A stretch of 64,000 nucleotides of DNA. Origin: Gammaproteobacteria bacterium (GTDB lineage Bacteria; Pseudomonadota; Gammaproteobacteria; Xanthomonadales; Marinicellaceae). This document shows, piece by piece, positions 8,347 through 17,557 of the stretch. Location: positions 62,001 to 126,000 of the forward strand of contig JAWLAO010000001.1 of assembly GCA_041395445.1 (NCBI GenBank), written 5' to 3'. The notes beneath the pieces are model-generated. The model worked only from the letters and a program-made list of their open reading frames with translations. It made no database searches and was not told the DNA's origin. The number at the start of each line of letters is the position of its first letter. The first letter of the stretch is position 1. The position numbers were made by a program, and so were the translations under genes.

Positions 8347-9485
8347 ATAGAGTCAATATTAATATCTACATTTGTTTCTTGTCTGAGTGGAATTGTTTGC
8401 TCAGAAGACAATAAATCACCTTTCTGAGCCATAGCATTACCGCTAAAGCTGATTCTTGCACCAATGACCACCTCTTTGAATTCACTTAATTTTCGATTCG
8501 GTTGTAAATTTTGAGCATCACTCATTGAAATATTCATTGGGAAATCAGAAAGTTGTATCGTTTTCTTTATTACAGCAATTGGCATTGGCATACCTTGTGT
8601 TTCTTTGGTGTAAATGTAGAGTAGTGCTTCTTTTCCTTGTAACTGGGATTTCAACGACTCAGAAATATCAACCGTTGCAGTGATTAGAGTTTCATAAACA
8701 GGTTCTTCAATGAGCGGCATATCCAGTTTAGAACGAATGTCATTTAATTGCTCAGCAAGTTGCTTTTTCGCACCTTCATCACTGATCATTTCATACAAAC
8801 CGGTCCATAACTCAAGTGTTTTTGCATAATCCTGCTTTTCGTAGAATGTCATACCATAAAGCCAGATTGCTTTTTGATTTTGTGGATTGAGTTCATAAGC
8901 TTTCGCTAAATACTGTTCGGGTTCTCCCAGAAAAGTTCCTTTGTTGTTTTTTAAAGCAATTGCTTCGGCGAGTTCTGTGAGAATCACTGATTCATTAGGA
9001 GCCAACTCATTGGCTTTACTATAAGCTGTGACTGCCTTATCATAATTTTTCATAGAAAACTGAGTTCGTGCCAACAGCATTTGACCATCAATATCATCCG
9101 GATTTTCTTTGAGCTTTTCTTCCAGTTGAGCAACAGCTTCTTCTAAACTCATTTGTGGTTGTTGTGAGTTTTGCTGGGCTATATTTGTAGTCATCGCCTG
9201 GGGTGTCCCACGTTGAGTGTAGAAGTAAATACTCAAAGGTAGTGCCAGTAATAAGATAACAGCAATAAGCTTGAAACTGTTGTTTTCTTCTTTTTGCAAC
9301 ACATGAGCCAGTTTTGTCTCATAGTCTTTTCGATCATCCGCTGATATAGATTTGTCTTTGATTTTTTTAATCAGATATTTTTGTGCTTGTAAAGAATCAT
9401 TGGATGTGCCTTTATAGAACAACCAAAACAGGAAAATGCCAACAATTCCGATTCCGAAAAAAATCAAATAGGTTTGCAGAGTCAT
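8337..9485 (-). CDS. ccmI: Cytochrome c maturation protein CcmI
   Basis: The 382-residue protein has two N-terminal membrane helices (residues ~5-24 and ~73-90) flanking a cytoplasmic segment. A periplasmic TPR region follows (LEEAVAQLEEKLKENPDD, YDKAVTAYSKANELAPN, PEQYLAKAYELNPQN), then a C-terminal beta-rich domain. This is the CcmI/CycH architecture, which presents apocytochrome c to the CcmFH haem lyase. Its ATG overlaps the ccmH stop by 4 bases, making it the last gene of ccmEFGHI. Confidence 0.9.
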   Translation of the reverse strand: MTLQTYLIFFGIGIVGIFLFWLFYKGTSNDSLQAQKYLIKKIKDKSISADDRKDYETKLAHVLQKEENNSFKLIAVILLLALPLSIYFYTQRGTPQAMTTNIAQQNSQQPQMSLEEAVAQLEEKLKENPDDIDGQMLLARTQFSMKNYDKAVTAYSKANELAPNESVILTELAEAIALKNNKGTFLGEPEQYLAKAYELNPQNQKAIWLYGMTFYEKQDYAKTLELWTGLYEMISDEGAKKQLAEQLNDIRSKLDMPLIEEPVYETLITATVDISESLKSQLQGKEALLYIYTKETQGMPMPIAVIKKTIQLSDFPMNISMSDAQNLQPNRKLSEFKEVVIGARISFSGNAMAQKGDLLSSEQTIPLRQETNVDINIDSIKN

Positions 9486-9877
9486 GATTTTTCCTCGGTT
9501 TTGCTGTTTTTACGAATGCTGATAATAAGCACAGAAGCGGCAATCAATAATACGATAAAAGGCATAACCCAAAGCATAATTGTATCCATGCGCATGGGCG
9601 GAGAGTAACGCACGAAATCTCCATATCTTTCAACCATATAATCGGTAATTTGTTGCTGATTTTGACCTTGTTTGACCATTTTAGCGACTTCATTGCGTAA
9701 ATCTTTGGCTAATCCGGCATCAGAGTCTGCAATATTTTGATTTTGACAAACCAGACAACGTAACTCTTCTGTGAGTTGCTGATAATCGAGACGTTGTTGT
9801 TCGGTATCAAATTCGTGAATGTCAATTGCATTTGCGAACGCAGAAAAAAACAAAAAGATTAAGATAGGTTTTCTCAT
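9482..9877 (-). CDS. ccmH: Cytochrome c maturation protein CcmH
   Basis: The 131-residue protein has a signal peptide (PILIFLFFSAFANA) and the CcmH redox motif LRCLVCQNQNIADSDAGLAKDLR. VERYGDFVRYSPP and a C-terminal membrane helix (TIMLWVMPFIVLLIAASVLI) follow. The CxxC reduces apocytochrome cysteines during haem ligation. This is the short CcmH type, with CcmI encoded separately. It starts 1 base after the ccmG stop and overlaps ccmI by 4 bases. Confidence 0.95.
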   Translation of the reverse strand: MRKPILIFLFFSAFANAIDIHEFDTEQQRLDYQQLTEELRCLVCQNQNIADSDAGLAKDLRNEVAKMVKQGQNQQQITDYMVERYGDFVRYSPPMRMDTIMLWVMPFIVLLIAASVLIISIRKNSKTEEKS

Positions 9878-9878
9878 A

Positions 9879-10409
9879 TTACTGATATTTTTTGATTAAT
9901 GGCAAAATTTCATTTTGTATGTTTTGCGGGTTCAATTCACCTACAATTTTGTGTCTGATAATTCCATTCTTATCAATCAGGAATGTTTCAGGAGCTCCGT
10001 ACACTCCGAAATCAATTCCAACCCGACCATCTTTATCAACCAAAATATCGGTGTAAGGGTTGCCAAATTGTTTGAGCCATTGTTTAGCGTTCGCTTCTTC
10101 GTCTTTATAATTCAAACCATAAACCGGAATGATTTTTTGTCGTGCAAACTCTGTAACCATCGGATGCTCAATTCGGCAATTCGGACACCAACTTGCCCAA
10201 ACATTGAGCAAATACATTTGCCCTTTTAATGTATCGTTTGTAATCGTTTTGTCAGACAATAGTGCAGGAACTGAAAAATTTGGAACCGGTTTATCAATCA
10301 AAGCCGATGGCAAGAGTCGGGTGTTTTTCCCAAGCCCATTGTATAAAAGCACAATTAGACCAATAAAAATCACCAATGGAATCAATGCTTTAATGACAGT
10401 TCTATTCAT
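9879..10409 (-). CDS. ccmG: Thiol:disulfide interchange protein CcmG (DsbE)
   Basis: The 176-residue membrane-anchored thioredoxin has an N-terminal helix (residues ~8-24). The active site is VWASWCPNCRIEHP, followed by YGLNYKDE, GVYGAPETFLIDKNG and a cis-Pro region. It reduces the CcmH/apocytochrome disulfide in the periplasm, receiving electrons from DsbD/CcdA. The gene overlaps the ccmF stop by 4 bases (ATGA) and lies next to ccmH, as in the standard operon. Confidence 0.95.
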   Translation of the reverse strand: MNRTVIKALIPLVIFIGLIVLLYNGLGKNTRLLPSALIDKPVPNFSVPALLSDKTITNDTLKGQMYLLNVWASWCPNCRIEHPMVTEFARQKIIPVYGLNYKDEEANAKQWLKQFGNPYTDILVDKDGRVGIDFGVYGAPETFLIDKNGIIRHKIVGELNPQNIQNEILPLIKKYQ

Positions 10410-12343
10410 GCTTTCAGGTAATTCTCAATATTTTGTTTCTGAACTTGCTTGGCATGCAATTTGTACTTGCGGTCAAATGCCGCCCAAAAACCACCAATCA
10501 TCATTAGTAAACCGCCACCCCACATCCAGCGAATAAACGGTTTAACATAAACCCGAACAGCCCAACCGCCATTATCGTTGATTTGTTCGCCCAGTGAAAT
10601 ATACAAATCTCTGGTGAATCCAGGGTCAATCGCCGCTTCGGTCATTGGATTGCTTCGACGCAAATAAATGCGTTTTTGCGGATTCATATCTGCAACGTGT
10701 TCATTATTTTTAGTAACAACGAAATGTCCGACATCTGCCATATAGTTCTCGATTTGTTTTTGCTCCACACCTTTAAATTCAACGGAATAACCCTGAACCA
10801 TTTGCACTTCATTGGGATACATCAAAGTGTCAATCTCGAAATCTGTATGTTCCGTCATGGAAACTCCAAAGAGATAAACAGCAAAGCCAAAGTGAGCAAT
10901 ATGCATTCCCCATAATCCCCGAGTTAACTTCCAACTGCTCTTCAGTGCAAACAGTATCGAAGTGAATACCCAAAAAGAGGCAAAAACACCTAAGGTGGCT
11001 TTAATATTTAATCCTTTAAAATACCAAACCGCAAGTAATGTCATAGAAACTGAAACCACAAAAGCAGGAATCAATTTCATAATGATTCGGATAAATTCAT
11101 CTTTTCGCCAGCGATATAGAACACCCAAAGGCAACATCATCACTACCGGAATCATAAACATAAAAAACATTGAACCGAAATAGGGTGGTCCAACAGAAAT
11201 CTTTTTATCAAATGCTTCAAAAATCAGCGGGAATAATGTTCCCATTAGAACCATAAAACAAACTGTTATGAATAAAATTGAGTTTATCAACAGCATCGTT
11301 TCTCTGGAACTGAGCTGAAACCCTCCGGCAGATTTAAGTTTATGCGCTCTTATTGCATAAAGAAACAACGAACCACCGGCATAAGCTGCAAGTAGTGCTA
11401 GGACGAAAACACCTCTCGTTGGATCACTTGCAAAGGCGTGAACAGAGGTTAATACACCTGAACGAACCAAAAAAGTACCTAGTACACTCAAACTGAATGC
11501 TATGATTGCCAATAATACCGTCCAACCACGGAAAGCATTGCGTTTTTCACTCACAGCCTGAACGTGAATCAAACCAACCGCTGCCAGCCAGGGTAAAAAT
11601 GACGCATTTTCAACCGGATCCCAAAACCACCAGCCGCCCCAGCCGAGCTCATAATAAGCCCACCAACTTCCAAGGACAATTCCTAGAGTTAAGCATCCCC
11701 AGGCAATATTTGTCCACGGACGAGACCAGCGAATCCAGTTTTCATCAATTTTTCCACCCAATAATGCTGCAACTGATAATGCAAACGGAACTGATAAACC
11801 AACATATCCCATGTATAAAATTGGCGGATGAATAATCAAACCAATATCCTGTAAAAGCGGATTCAAATCATTGCCATCCATCGGTGCGGGAAATGTCCTT
11901 AAGAAAGGATTGGAAGTGATATAAACAAATGCTGCGAATCCCAAAGAAATAACACCCAGAATAGCTAAAACTCTGGCAATTTGTTTCAGAGACAAAGATT
12001 TTGAGAACAATGCAACCATGGCAGTCCATAATGCCTGAATTGTCACCCAAAGCAACATGGAACCCTCATGAGCTCCCCAGGTTGCAGAAATTCGGTAACG
12101 AACCGGTAAAATCAGGTTTGAATTTCGCCAGACATAAGCCACAGAAAAATCCTGAATCACGAATAATGTCACCAGAATTAAAAATGAAGTCAATGTGAAA
12201 ATCAGTTGCAAATACGCCAATGGACGTGCTGTTTTCATCAACTGTGAGTTATTTGTATAAAATCCCCAAATCGGTAATATTGTCAGCAATAAGGAAACAA
12301 CCAGTGCAAAGGCGAGGGTGAATTGTCCAATTTCAGCAAGCAT
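10406..12343 (-). CDS. ccmF: Haem lyase subunit CcmF
   Basis: The 645-residue polytopic membrane protein has the tryptophan-rich haem-handling motif GWGGWWFWDPVENASFLPWL at about residue 230. PVRYRISATWGAHEGSMLLW lies upstream, and conserved His residues and many hydrophobic segments are present. It forms the CcmF-CcmH complex that ligates haem from holo-CcmE to apocytochrome c. Length is normal. It begins 2 bases after the ccmE stop and overlaps ccmG by 4 bases. Confidence 0.97.
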   Translation of the reverse strand: MLAEIGQFTLAFALVVSLLLTILPIWGFYTNNSQLMKTARPLAYLQLIFTLTSFLILVTLFVIQDFSVAYVWRNSNLILPVRYRISATWGAHEGSMLLWVTIQALWTAMVALFSKSLSLKQIARVLAILGVISLGFAAFVYITSNPFLRTFPAPMDGNDLNPLLQDIGLIIHPPILYMGYVGLSVPFALSVAALLGGKIDENWIRWSRPWTNIAWGCLTLGIVLGSWWAYYELGWGGWWFWDPVENASFLPWLAAVGLIHVQAVSEKRNAFRGWTVLLAIIAFSLSVLGTFLVRSGVLTSVHAFASDPTRGVFVLALLAAYAGGSLFLYAIRAHKLKSAGGFQLSSRETMLLINSILFITVCFMVLMGTLFPLIFEAFDKKISVGPPYFGSMFFMFMIPVVMMLPLGVLYRWRKDEFIRIIMKLIPAFVVSVSMTLLAVWYFKGLNIKATLGVFASFWVFTSILFALKSSWKLTRGLWGMHIAHFGFAVYLFGVSMTEHTDFEIDTLMYPNEVQMVQGYSVEFKGVEQKQIENYMADVGHFVVTKNNEHVADMNPQKRIYLRRSNPMTEAAIDPGFTRDLYISLGEQINDNGGWAVRVYVKPFIRWMWGGGLLMMIGGFWAAFDRKYKLHAKQVQKQNIENYLKA

Positions 12344-12345
12344 TG

Positions 12346-12801
12346 TTAATCCTTTCCTTTGTAATCCGGGCTTTCTTTGGCTTTTTTCAGCGAGTCAGCA
12401 ACTTCAGGAGGCATATAGTTTTCGTCATGTTTTGCTAATATCTCTTCCGCATGGAAAACATTATTTTTATCCAGATTGCCAATGGCTACGACACCTTGAT
12501 CATCTCTGAATAAATCAGGTAAAAGACCTGTGTATTTGATTGCGATGTCTTTGGCATAATCAGTCACTACAAAATCCACATCCAGAGATGTTGTTGACTT
12601 GACAATACTGCCTTTTTTCACCATTCCGCCAATACGGAAATTCCGACCTTCTTTTGGATAATCGCCATTATGAACTTCTGTTGGGGACTTATAGAGCAGA
12701 ATGTTTTCTTTGAATGCGGTTAATATCAGTGCGGTGGCAATGGCTACGCCCAAAAGTATCACTGAAAGAGCTAACAGGCGTTTTTTTCGTGTTGGAGTCA
12801 T
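12346..12801 (-). CDS. ccmE: Periplasmic haem chaperone CcmE
   Basis: The 151-residue protein has an N-terminal membrane anchor (residues ~8-27) and an OB-fold (FRIGGMVKKGSIVKSTTSLDVDFVVTD cut short here). The haem-attachment motif is EEILAKHDENYMPPEV, where the His covalently binds haem and Tyr is the axial ligand. It is the first gene of the ccmEFGHI set. The ABC-type components ccmABC(D) are not in the window and must be elsewhere if the pathway is complete. Confidence 0.96.
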   Translation of the reverse strand: MTPTRKKRLLALSVILLGVAIATALILTAFKENILLYKSPTEVHNGDYPKEGRNFRIGGMVKKGSIVKSTTSLDVDFVVTDYAKDIAIKYTGLLPDLFRDDQGVVAIGNLDKNNVFHAEEILAKHDENYMPPEVADSLKKAKESPDYKGKD

Positions 12802-13092
12802 TTTTACCTCAAAATTTGGACTGGATATTATATCTTGTCAGAGCAATTTATGCATTTGAAAAAAGTAGATAAATGAGTGAATTTATTTTTTATCGCAGTA
12901 TAATCCTTTGAGTCCGAGTAAGTTTGATACCGAAGTGTTATTTTCCATGAAAACTGTACTTACAAAAATGTACAGGAGTATCAAAATTATGACTGACTTT
13001 AATATTTTAAATTTCATTCAATGAACCAATAGATTATATTAGTTGATGCTAATATAATGCTTTATTTAATTATTTCAACAGAAAATAGAATT
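12802..13092. other. Intergenic region, no confident gene
   Basis: This AT-rich 291-base gap separates divergent ccmE and the VOC gene. A 25-codon ORF (12947-13024, beginning MKTVLTKMYRSIK) lies in it. It has a short inverted repeat around its first codons (TGTAC ... GTACA) and no convincing ribosome-binding site. I would not call it a gene. Promoters for both flanking genes should lie here. Confidence 0.4.
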
Positions 13093-13518
13093 ATGAATGC
13101 ATTAACACCCTTTCATCTGGCAATTCCGGTTAATGACTTAAAGAAATCTCGTGAGTTTTATGGTGAAATTTTAGGCTGTGAAGAAGGCCGAAGTAGTGAT
13201 ATCTGGATTGATTTCAATTTTTACGGTCATCAGTTGGTTTGCCATCTAACTGAAAACAACAATGATGAAAAGCATCATAATCCGGTTGACGGTAAAAGTG
13301 TCCCTGTTCCGCATTTCGGAATTGTTATGGAAATGCAACAATGGAAACAACTCAGAGATAAGCTGGAAAGCCACAATCTGGACTTTGTTATTGAACCTTA
13401 TATTCGCTTTGAAGGACAAGTTGGTGAACAAGCGACCATGTTTTTATACGATTTTTGTGGAAATGCGTTAGAATTCAAAGCATTCGCAAATATTGAAGAA
13501 GAGTTATTTAAGAAATAA
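13093..13518 (+). CDS. VOC (glyoxalase/dioxygenase fold) family protein
   Basis: From ATG 13093 the protein is 141 residues: MNALTPFHLAIPVNDLKKSR, the typical first strand of a vicinal-oxygen-chelate domain. Candidate metal ligands are His in PFHLAIPV, His in VPHFGIVM and Glu in NALEFKAF. The sequence LYDFCGNALEFKAF is characteristic of a well-spread bacterial VOC group of unknown substrate. The longer frame to 13057 lacks support because the conserved domain begins at MNALTPFHLA. It lies 12 bases before hemB and is probably co-transcribed. Confidence 0.82.
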   Translation: MNALTPFHLAIPVNDLKKSREFYGEILGCEEGRSSDIWIDFNFYGHQLVCHLTENNNDEKHHNPVDGKSVPVPHFGIVMEMQQWKQLRDKLESHNLDFVIEPYIRFEGQVGEQATMFLYDFCGNALEFKAFANIEEELFKK

Positions 13519-13530
13519 ATTGAAATACTT

Positions 13531-14523
13531 ATGCAAAAATATCCGTTAACCCGAAAAAGAAGGCTCAGATACACCCAATCAATCAGAGATTTAGTCGCTG
13601 AAAATACATTGAATTCATCAGATTTAATCTGGCCGGTGTTTGTGCTTGAAGGCGAAAATCGTAGAGAATCCATAAAATCCATGCCCGGCGTTTATCGTTT
13701 ATCGCAAGATTTGTTGGTTGAAAAACTCACAAAATTATATTCAATGGGTTTGAAAGCCGTGGCGTTGTTTCCGGTAGTGACCGCCGAAAAGAAATCGGAA
13801 CTGGCAGAAGAGGCTTATAACTCTGACGGCTTGGTGCAACGAACCATTCGCAAAATTAAATCGGCACTGCCTGATATTTTAGTGATTTCTGATATTGCGC
13901 TCGATCCGTTTACAATTCATGGGCAAGATGGATTGATTGATGAAAGCGGCTATGTTTTGAATGATGAAACGGTCGAAGTTCTTTGTAAACAAGCGGTTTC
14001 ACATGCCAGAGCCGGTGTGGATATTGTCGCTCCGTCAGATATGATGGACGGACGGATTCTGAAAGTTCGTGAAGCGTTGGAATCCTATGGTTATATCAAC
14101 ACTTCGATTCTGGCTTATTCGGCAAAGTATGCCAGTTGTTTTTACGGACCATTTCGCGATGCAGTCGGTTCTGCCGGAAATCTGGGAAAAAGCACCAAGG
14201 AAAACTATCAGATGAATCCCGCCAATGGCAAAGAAGCGTTGGATGAAATCGCTATGGATATTGATGAAGGAGCAGATATGGTGATGGTTAAACCCGGATT
14301 GCCTTATCTTGATATCATTAAATCGGCATCAGAAACATTTAACACACCGGTTTTTGCCTATCAGGTGAGTGGCGAGTATGCGATGCTGCAAAGTGCGATA
14401 GATAATGGTTTTTTAGACGAGAAAAAAGCGATTCTTGAAAGTTTGCTTTGTTTTAAAAGAGCAGGGTGCGATGCGATTCTAACTTATTATGCCGATCGGG
14501 TTTTAGAATATCTCAATGAGTAA
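13531..14523 (+). CDS. hemB: Delta-aminolevulinic acid dehydratase (porphobilinogen synthase)
   Basis: The 330-residue enzyme condenses two ALA molecules to porphobilinogen in haem synthesis. The two active-site lysines are visible in ILAYSAKYASCFYGPF and in DMVMVKPGLPYLDI. The metal region reads DIALDPFTIHGQDG, without the three zinc-binding cysteines of the E. coli type. This matches the Mg-stimulated, Pseudomonas-like class. Its stop overlaps aroE by 8 bases. Confidence 0.97.
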   Translation: MQKYPLTRKRRLRYTQSIRDLVAENTLNSSDLIWPVFVLEGENRRESIKSMPGVYRLSQDLLVEKLTKLYSMGLKAVALFPVVTAEKKSELAEEAYNSDGLVQRTIRKIKSALPDILVISDIALDPFTIHGQDGLIDESGYVLNDETVEVLCKQAVSHARAGVDIVAPSDMMDGRILKVREALESYGYINTSILAYSAKYASCFYGPFRDAVGSAGNLGKSTKENYQMNPANGKEALDEIAMDIDEGADMVMVKPGLPYLDIIKSASETFNTPVFAYQVSGEYAMLQSAIDNGFLDEKKAILESLLCFKRAGCDAILTYYADRVLEYLNE

Positions 14524-15316
14524 AACCTACAAATTAGCTTTATTCGGTAATCCGGTGAGTCATAGCTTGTCGCCAAAGATTCACCAGAATTTTGCTGAAC
14601 AATTTGGTTTGAAAATTCAATATGATTTAATAAAAGTAGAATCAGAAAATTTGCATCAAGCGGTCATTGATTTCTTCAAAAATGGTGGACATGGTGCCAA
14701 TGTGACACTTCCGCATAAACAACAAGTTATTGAATCTATTGGTGATATTTCAGAAACTGCTAAGCAGGCACAAGCTGTCAATACACTATATTTGAATGAC
14801 GAAAGACAAATTTGTGGAGAAAATACCGACGGAATCGGCTTTATCAATGATTTATTCAACCGCTGTCACTTTGACTGTAACGGTAAGAGTATTTTGATTC
14901 TGGGAGCCGGAGGAGCTGCACAAGGAATTGTTCCTGAAATCATGAAAAACCAGCCAAAATCATTAGTTATTGCCAACAGAAGTATCGAAAAAGCCGCAAA
15001 AATAGCTGTTTACAACAATTCTAAATCTATGACCTTTGATGAACTCAATCACTTCGATCAATCCTTCGACCTTATCATCCACGCCAGTTCACTCGGCCAT
15101 AAAGGACAAACTCTCAAGTTCAAACAACATCATTACCACTCAAAAACTCTAGGCTACGACCTCAGCTACGGCAAAGCCGCCAAACCCTTTCTGGACTTTT
15201 GTGATTCAATGAAAATTCAAGCCTATGACGGACTTGGAATGCTTATCGAACAAGCCGCAGTTGCTTTTGAGATTTGGTTTGGAAAAAAACCGGAAACTAA
15301 AAAAGTCTTGTTTTAA
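14516..15316 (+). CDS. aroE: Shikimate dehydrogenase
   Basis: The 266-residue enzyme has the shikimate-binding N-terminus (LFGNPVSHSLSPKIHQNFA) and the catalytic Lys/Asp motifs GANVTLPHKQ and ENTDGIGF. The NADP-binding loop is ILILGAGGAAQGIV. It reduces 3-dehydroshikimate to shikimate in the chorismate pathway. The start codon lies inside the end of hemB (8-base overlap), indicating coupling. Length is normal. Confidence 0.96.
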   Translation: MSKTYKLALFGNPVSHSLSPKIHQNFAEQFGLKIQYDLIKVESENLHQAVIDFFKNGGHGANVTLPHKQQVIESIGDISETAKQAQAVNTLYLNDERQICGENTDGIGFINDLFNRCHFDCNGKSILILGAGGAAQGIVPEIMKNQPKSLVIANRSIEKAAKIAVYNNSKSMTFDELNHFDQSFDLIIHASSLGHKGQTLKFKQHHYHSKTLGYDLSYGKAAKPFLDFCDSMKIQAYDGLGMLIEQAAVAFEIWFGKKPETKKVLF

Positions 15317-15318
15317 TC

Positions 15319-16116
15319 TCAATTCTCAATATATTCTGATAATGTTGTAAAAATCTCTTCAATCTTTGAAAAATATGCCTCGTGTAAAACATCTCCTTTT
15401 TTAGATTTGGGATTTGCCAAGAAAAGTTTAAACTCTCCATTTAGAAGGCTTTTTCCAGAAATTTTCAAGGAAAAATTAGTCGTAGTTTCTTTTGACTTCT
15501 GAATTTTCGATTCTTTACAAGTAGTCATAATAAGTTTGTAATTATCGTATATTTCAATTTTTTCAATATCTTTAAACTCGACAACTGATTCCGTGATTTT
15601 TTGTTGTTTGTCAGTATCAAACAGTATTGCTTTCTTTGAATTTTTATCTAAATAGATAGCTTTAGTACCCATATAATCAACTATTTTGTTGGATATATCG
15701 AACTCTGGAATTAATTTAACTAATTTATCAAACTTTTCATTACTTTGTTTTTCTGAAATTAGTGCAAATAATATAATGAGTCCCAATACCCCAAATATTA
15801 TACCAATAATAATTGGAAACAAACTTAGGCCTTTGTTCTCATCTTCTGTCATGTAGTATCCATACACAAATGTCCCTTTGGTTCCAGTTCTCTTAACGCT
15901 ACAATCAAAAAATAAACCAGTTGATGTAAATCCAGACACCTGATCAGGTTTATCAGTTGTTATTTTCATTTTTGATGAATGAGTTTGCATTTTAATTGTT
16001 TGAACACATTGTTGAATTGTAAAGAATTCACCACCATATGTTTCAGCATGGAGTGAAAAGGTTAACAGCAATACCAACACCATCTGTAGGAACTTAAATA
16101 TTTTCATAGATTTCAT
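15319..16116 (-). CDS. Hypothetical envelope/membrane protein
   Basis: I do not recognise a family. The 265-residue product has an N-terminal signal-like segment (FLQMVLVLLLTFSLHAE), a short periplasmic domain with two Cys (about residues 25-90), and one membrane helix (LFPIIIGIIFGVLGLIILFA). The large C-terminal domain is Lys-rich and presumably cytoplasmic (SNEKFDKLVKLIPEF, KNSKKAILFDTDKQQ). The gene is convergent with aroE with a 2-base gap and sits 16 bases downstream of paaY on the same strand. Confidence 0.6.
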   Translation of the reverse strand: MKSMKIFKFLQMVLVLLLTFSLHAETYGGEFFTIQQCVQTIKMQTHSSKMKITTDKPDQVSGFTSTGLFFDCSVKRTGTKGTFVYGYYMTEDENKGLSLFPIIIGIIFGVLGLIILFALISEKQSNEKFDKLVKLIPEFDISNKIVDYMGTKAIYLDKNSKKAILFDTDKQQKITESVVEFKDIEKIEIYDNYKLIMTTCKESKIQKSKETTTNFSLKISGKSLLNGEFKLFLANPKSKKGDVLHEAYFSKIEEIFTTLSEYIEN

Positions 16117-16132
16117 ATTTGTAAATTTCTTT

Positions 16133-16720
16133 TTATTTCAGAGGGTTAAATTTCCTCACATCCAGTTTTTTCTGTTGAGAAATATCGGTTAACGGCTCAC
16201 AAGCTTTCATACTTTCAAGGCTTCTGACGGCGAGTTGTTGGTAAAGTGCCGTGCCTTCACTTTTCCATTGGATTTCTTTGTCGGTGACCTGGCGTTTGAT
16301 TTCAGCGGGAATTCCGGCGATGATGGAGCGGGCAGGGGCTTTGAAGTTGGGTTTGATGTAGCTGAGGGCAGCTATCATGCACTCATCACCAATTTCGGCA
16401 TTATCCATAATGACGGATTGAATTCCTACCATGCAGTTTTTACCAATGGTACAACCGTGAATCACCGCTCCATGCGAGACATGAGCGTTTTCTTTGAGTA
16501 GAGTTACTCCATTTGGAAAACCATGTGCTACGCACATATCCTGAAAGTTGACTCCATTTTCGAGTATGATCGTACCATAATCGCCACGAATTGAGGCATT
16601 TGGTCCGATATAGCAGTTCTTGCCAATTTGTACCGAACCAATGATGACCGCTGTTGGATGCACAAAACTGGATGGGTGAATGACCGGTTTGACTCCGTCA
16701 ATTTCATAGATATTTTTCAT
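16133..16720 (-). CDS. paaY: PaaY-like gamma-carbonic-anhydrase-fold thioesterase
   Basis: From ATG 16720 the protein has 195 residues: MKNIYEIDGVKPVIHPSSFV, the classic PaaY start. A left-handed beta-helix of hexapeptide repeats follows (VIIGSVQIGKNCYIGPNASIRGDYG), with the metal-binding His in HVSHGAVIHGCTIG. PaaY hydrolyses dead-end CoA esters in phenylacetate catabolism; a general gamma-carbonic anhydrase is the alternative. Divergence from paaG by 45 bases supports the PaaY assignment. A longer frame to 16813 would overlap the paaG coding region and lacks family similarity. Confidence 0.85.
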   Translation of the reverse strand: MKNIYEIDGVKPVIHPSSFVHPTAVIIGSVQIGKNCYIGPNASIRGDYGTIILENGVNFQDMCVAHGFPNGVTLLKENAHVSHGAVIHGCTIGKNCMVGIQSVIMDNAEIGDECMIAALSYIKPNFKAPARSIIAGIPAEIKRQVTDKEIQWKSEGTALYQQLAVRSLESMKACEPLTDISQQKKLDVRKFNPLK

Positions 16721-16765
16721 GCAAATGAGTATAATCTCTGCTGAACAAAAATACAATCTTGCCAA

Positions 16766-17557
16766 ATGACTAATCATAACTATGAAACGATCAACTTTAG
16801 TGTTGAGAACCATGTTGCTCGCATCGAGTTTAACAGACCTGATAAGCTCAATGCTTTTTCAAAAACCATGCATGCGGAATTTTTTCAGATTTTGAAATCT
16901 GTTGCCGCGAATGATGATTTACGTTGTGTGCTTTTAACTGGTGCCGGTCGTGGATTTTGTGCCGGACAAGATTTAGGCGAAAGAAAAACCGATCAGCCGA
17001 TGGATTTGGGTGATACATTGGAAAAAGGTTATAACACGAATCTTAGAATTCTGAAAAAAATCAGAGCACCGATAATCTGTGCAGTGAATGGAGTTGCTGC
17101 CGGAGCCGGAGCCAATATTGCGCTGAATTGTGATATTGTGGTAGCCAAAGAATCGGCGAAATTTATCCAGTCTTTTTCGCAAGTCGGTTTGATTCCGGAT
17201 TGTAATGGCACCTGGATTTTACCCAAGCTCATCGGTTTGGCTCGAGCCAAAGCTCTAACCATGCTTGCAGAACCTGTTTCAGCACAAAAAGCTGAAGAAT
17301 TGGGAATGATTTATGCGAGTTATGCAGATGAAGTGTTTGAATACAAAGTGAATCAATTGGTTAGTACGATTGCCAATCGACCAACATTAGCGTTAGCAAA
17401 TATCAAAGAGCTCATGGAGAAATCCTTTCAAAATACTTATGATGAGCAATTGGATGCAGAGAGAGATGTGCAAAGATTAATGGGCTTAACCCATGATTTT
17501 AAAGAAGGTGTGAATGCTTTTACTGAAAAGAGAAAACCAAACTTTAAAGGTTCATAA
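16766..17557 (+). CDS. paaG: PaaG-type enoyl-CoA hydratase/isomerase
   Basis: The 263-residue crotonase-fold enzyme has the acyl-CoA loop AGRGFCAGQDLGERK and the oxyanion-hole motif AVNGVAAGAGANIALNCDIV. The PaaG-type catalytic Asp lies in VGLIPDCNGTWILPKLIGLARA. PaaG isomerises ring-1,2-epoxyphenylacetyl-CoA to the oxepin and can also isomerise enoyl-CoA. The stop shares one base with the paaH start (TAATG). The rest of the paa ring-oxidation genes are not visible here, so it may act in general acyl-CoA metabolism. Confidence 0.85.
   Translation: MTNHNYETINFSVENHVARIEFNRPDKLNAFSKTMHAEFFQILKSVAANDDLRCVLLTGAGRGFCAGQDLGERKTDQPMDLGDTLEKGYNTNLRILKKIRAPIICAVNGVAAGAGANIALNCDIVVAKESAKFIQSFSQVGLIPDCNGTWILPKLIGLARAKALTMLAEPVSAQKAEELGMIYASYADEVFEYKVNQLVSTIANRPTLALANIKELMEKSFQNTYDEQLDAERDVQRLMGLTHDFKEGVNAFTEKRKPNFKGS

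Noticed and set aside
12947..13024. 25-codon ORF between ccmE and the VOC gene
   Set aside because: No convincing ribosome-binding site, no conserved features, and biased only by AT-rich composition.
16721..16813. N-terminal extension of paaY
   Set aside because: The extra 31 residues overlap the divergent paaG start and have no family similarity; MKNIYEIDGV is the conserved start.
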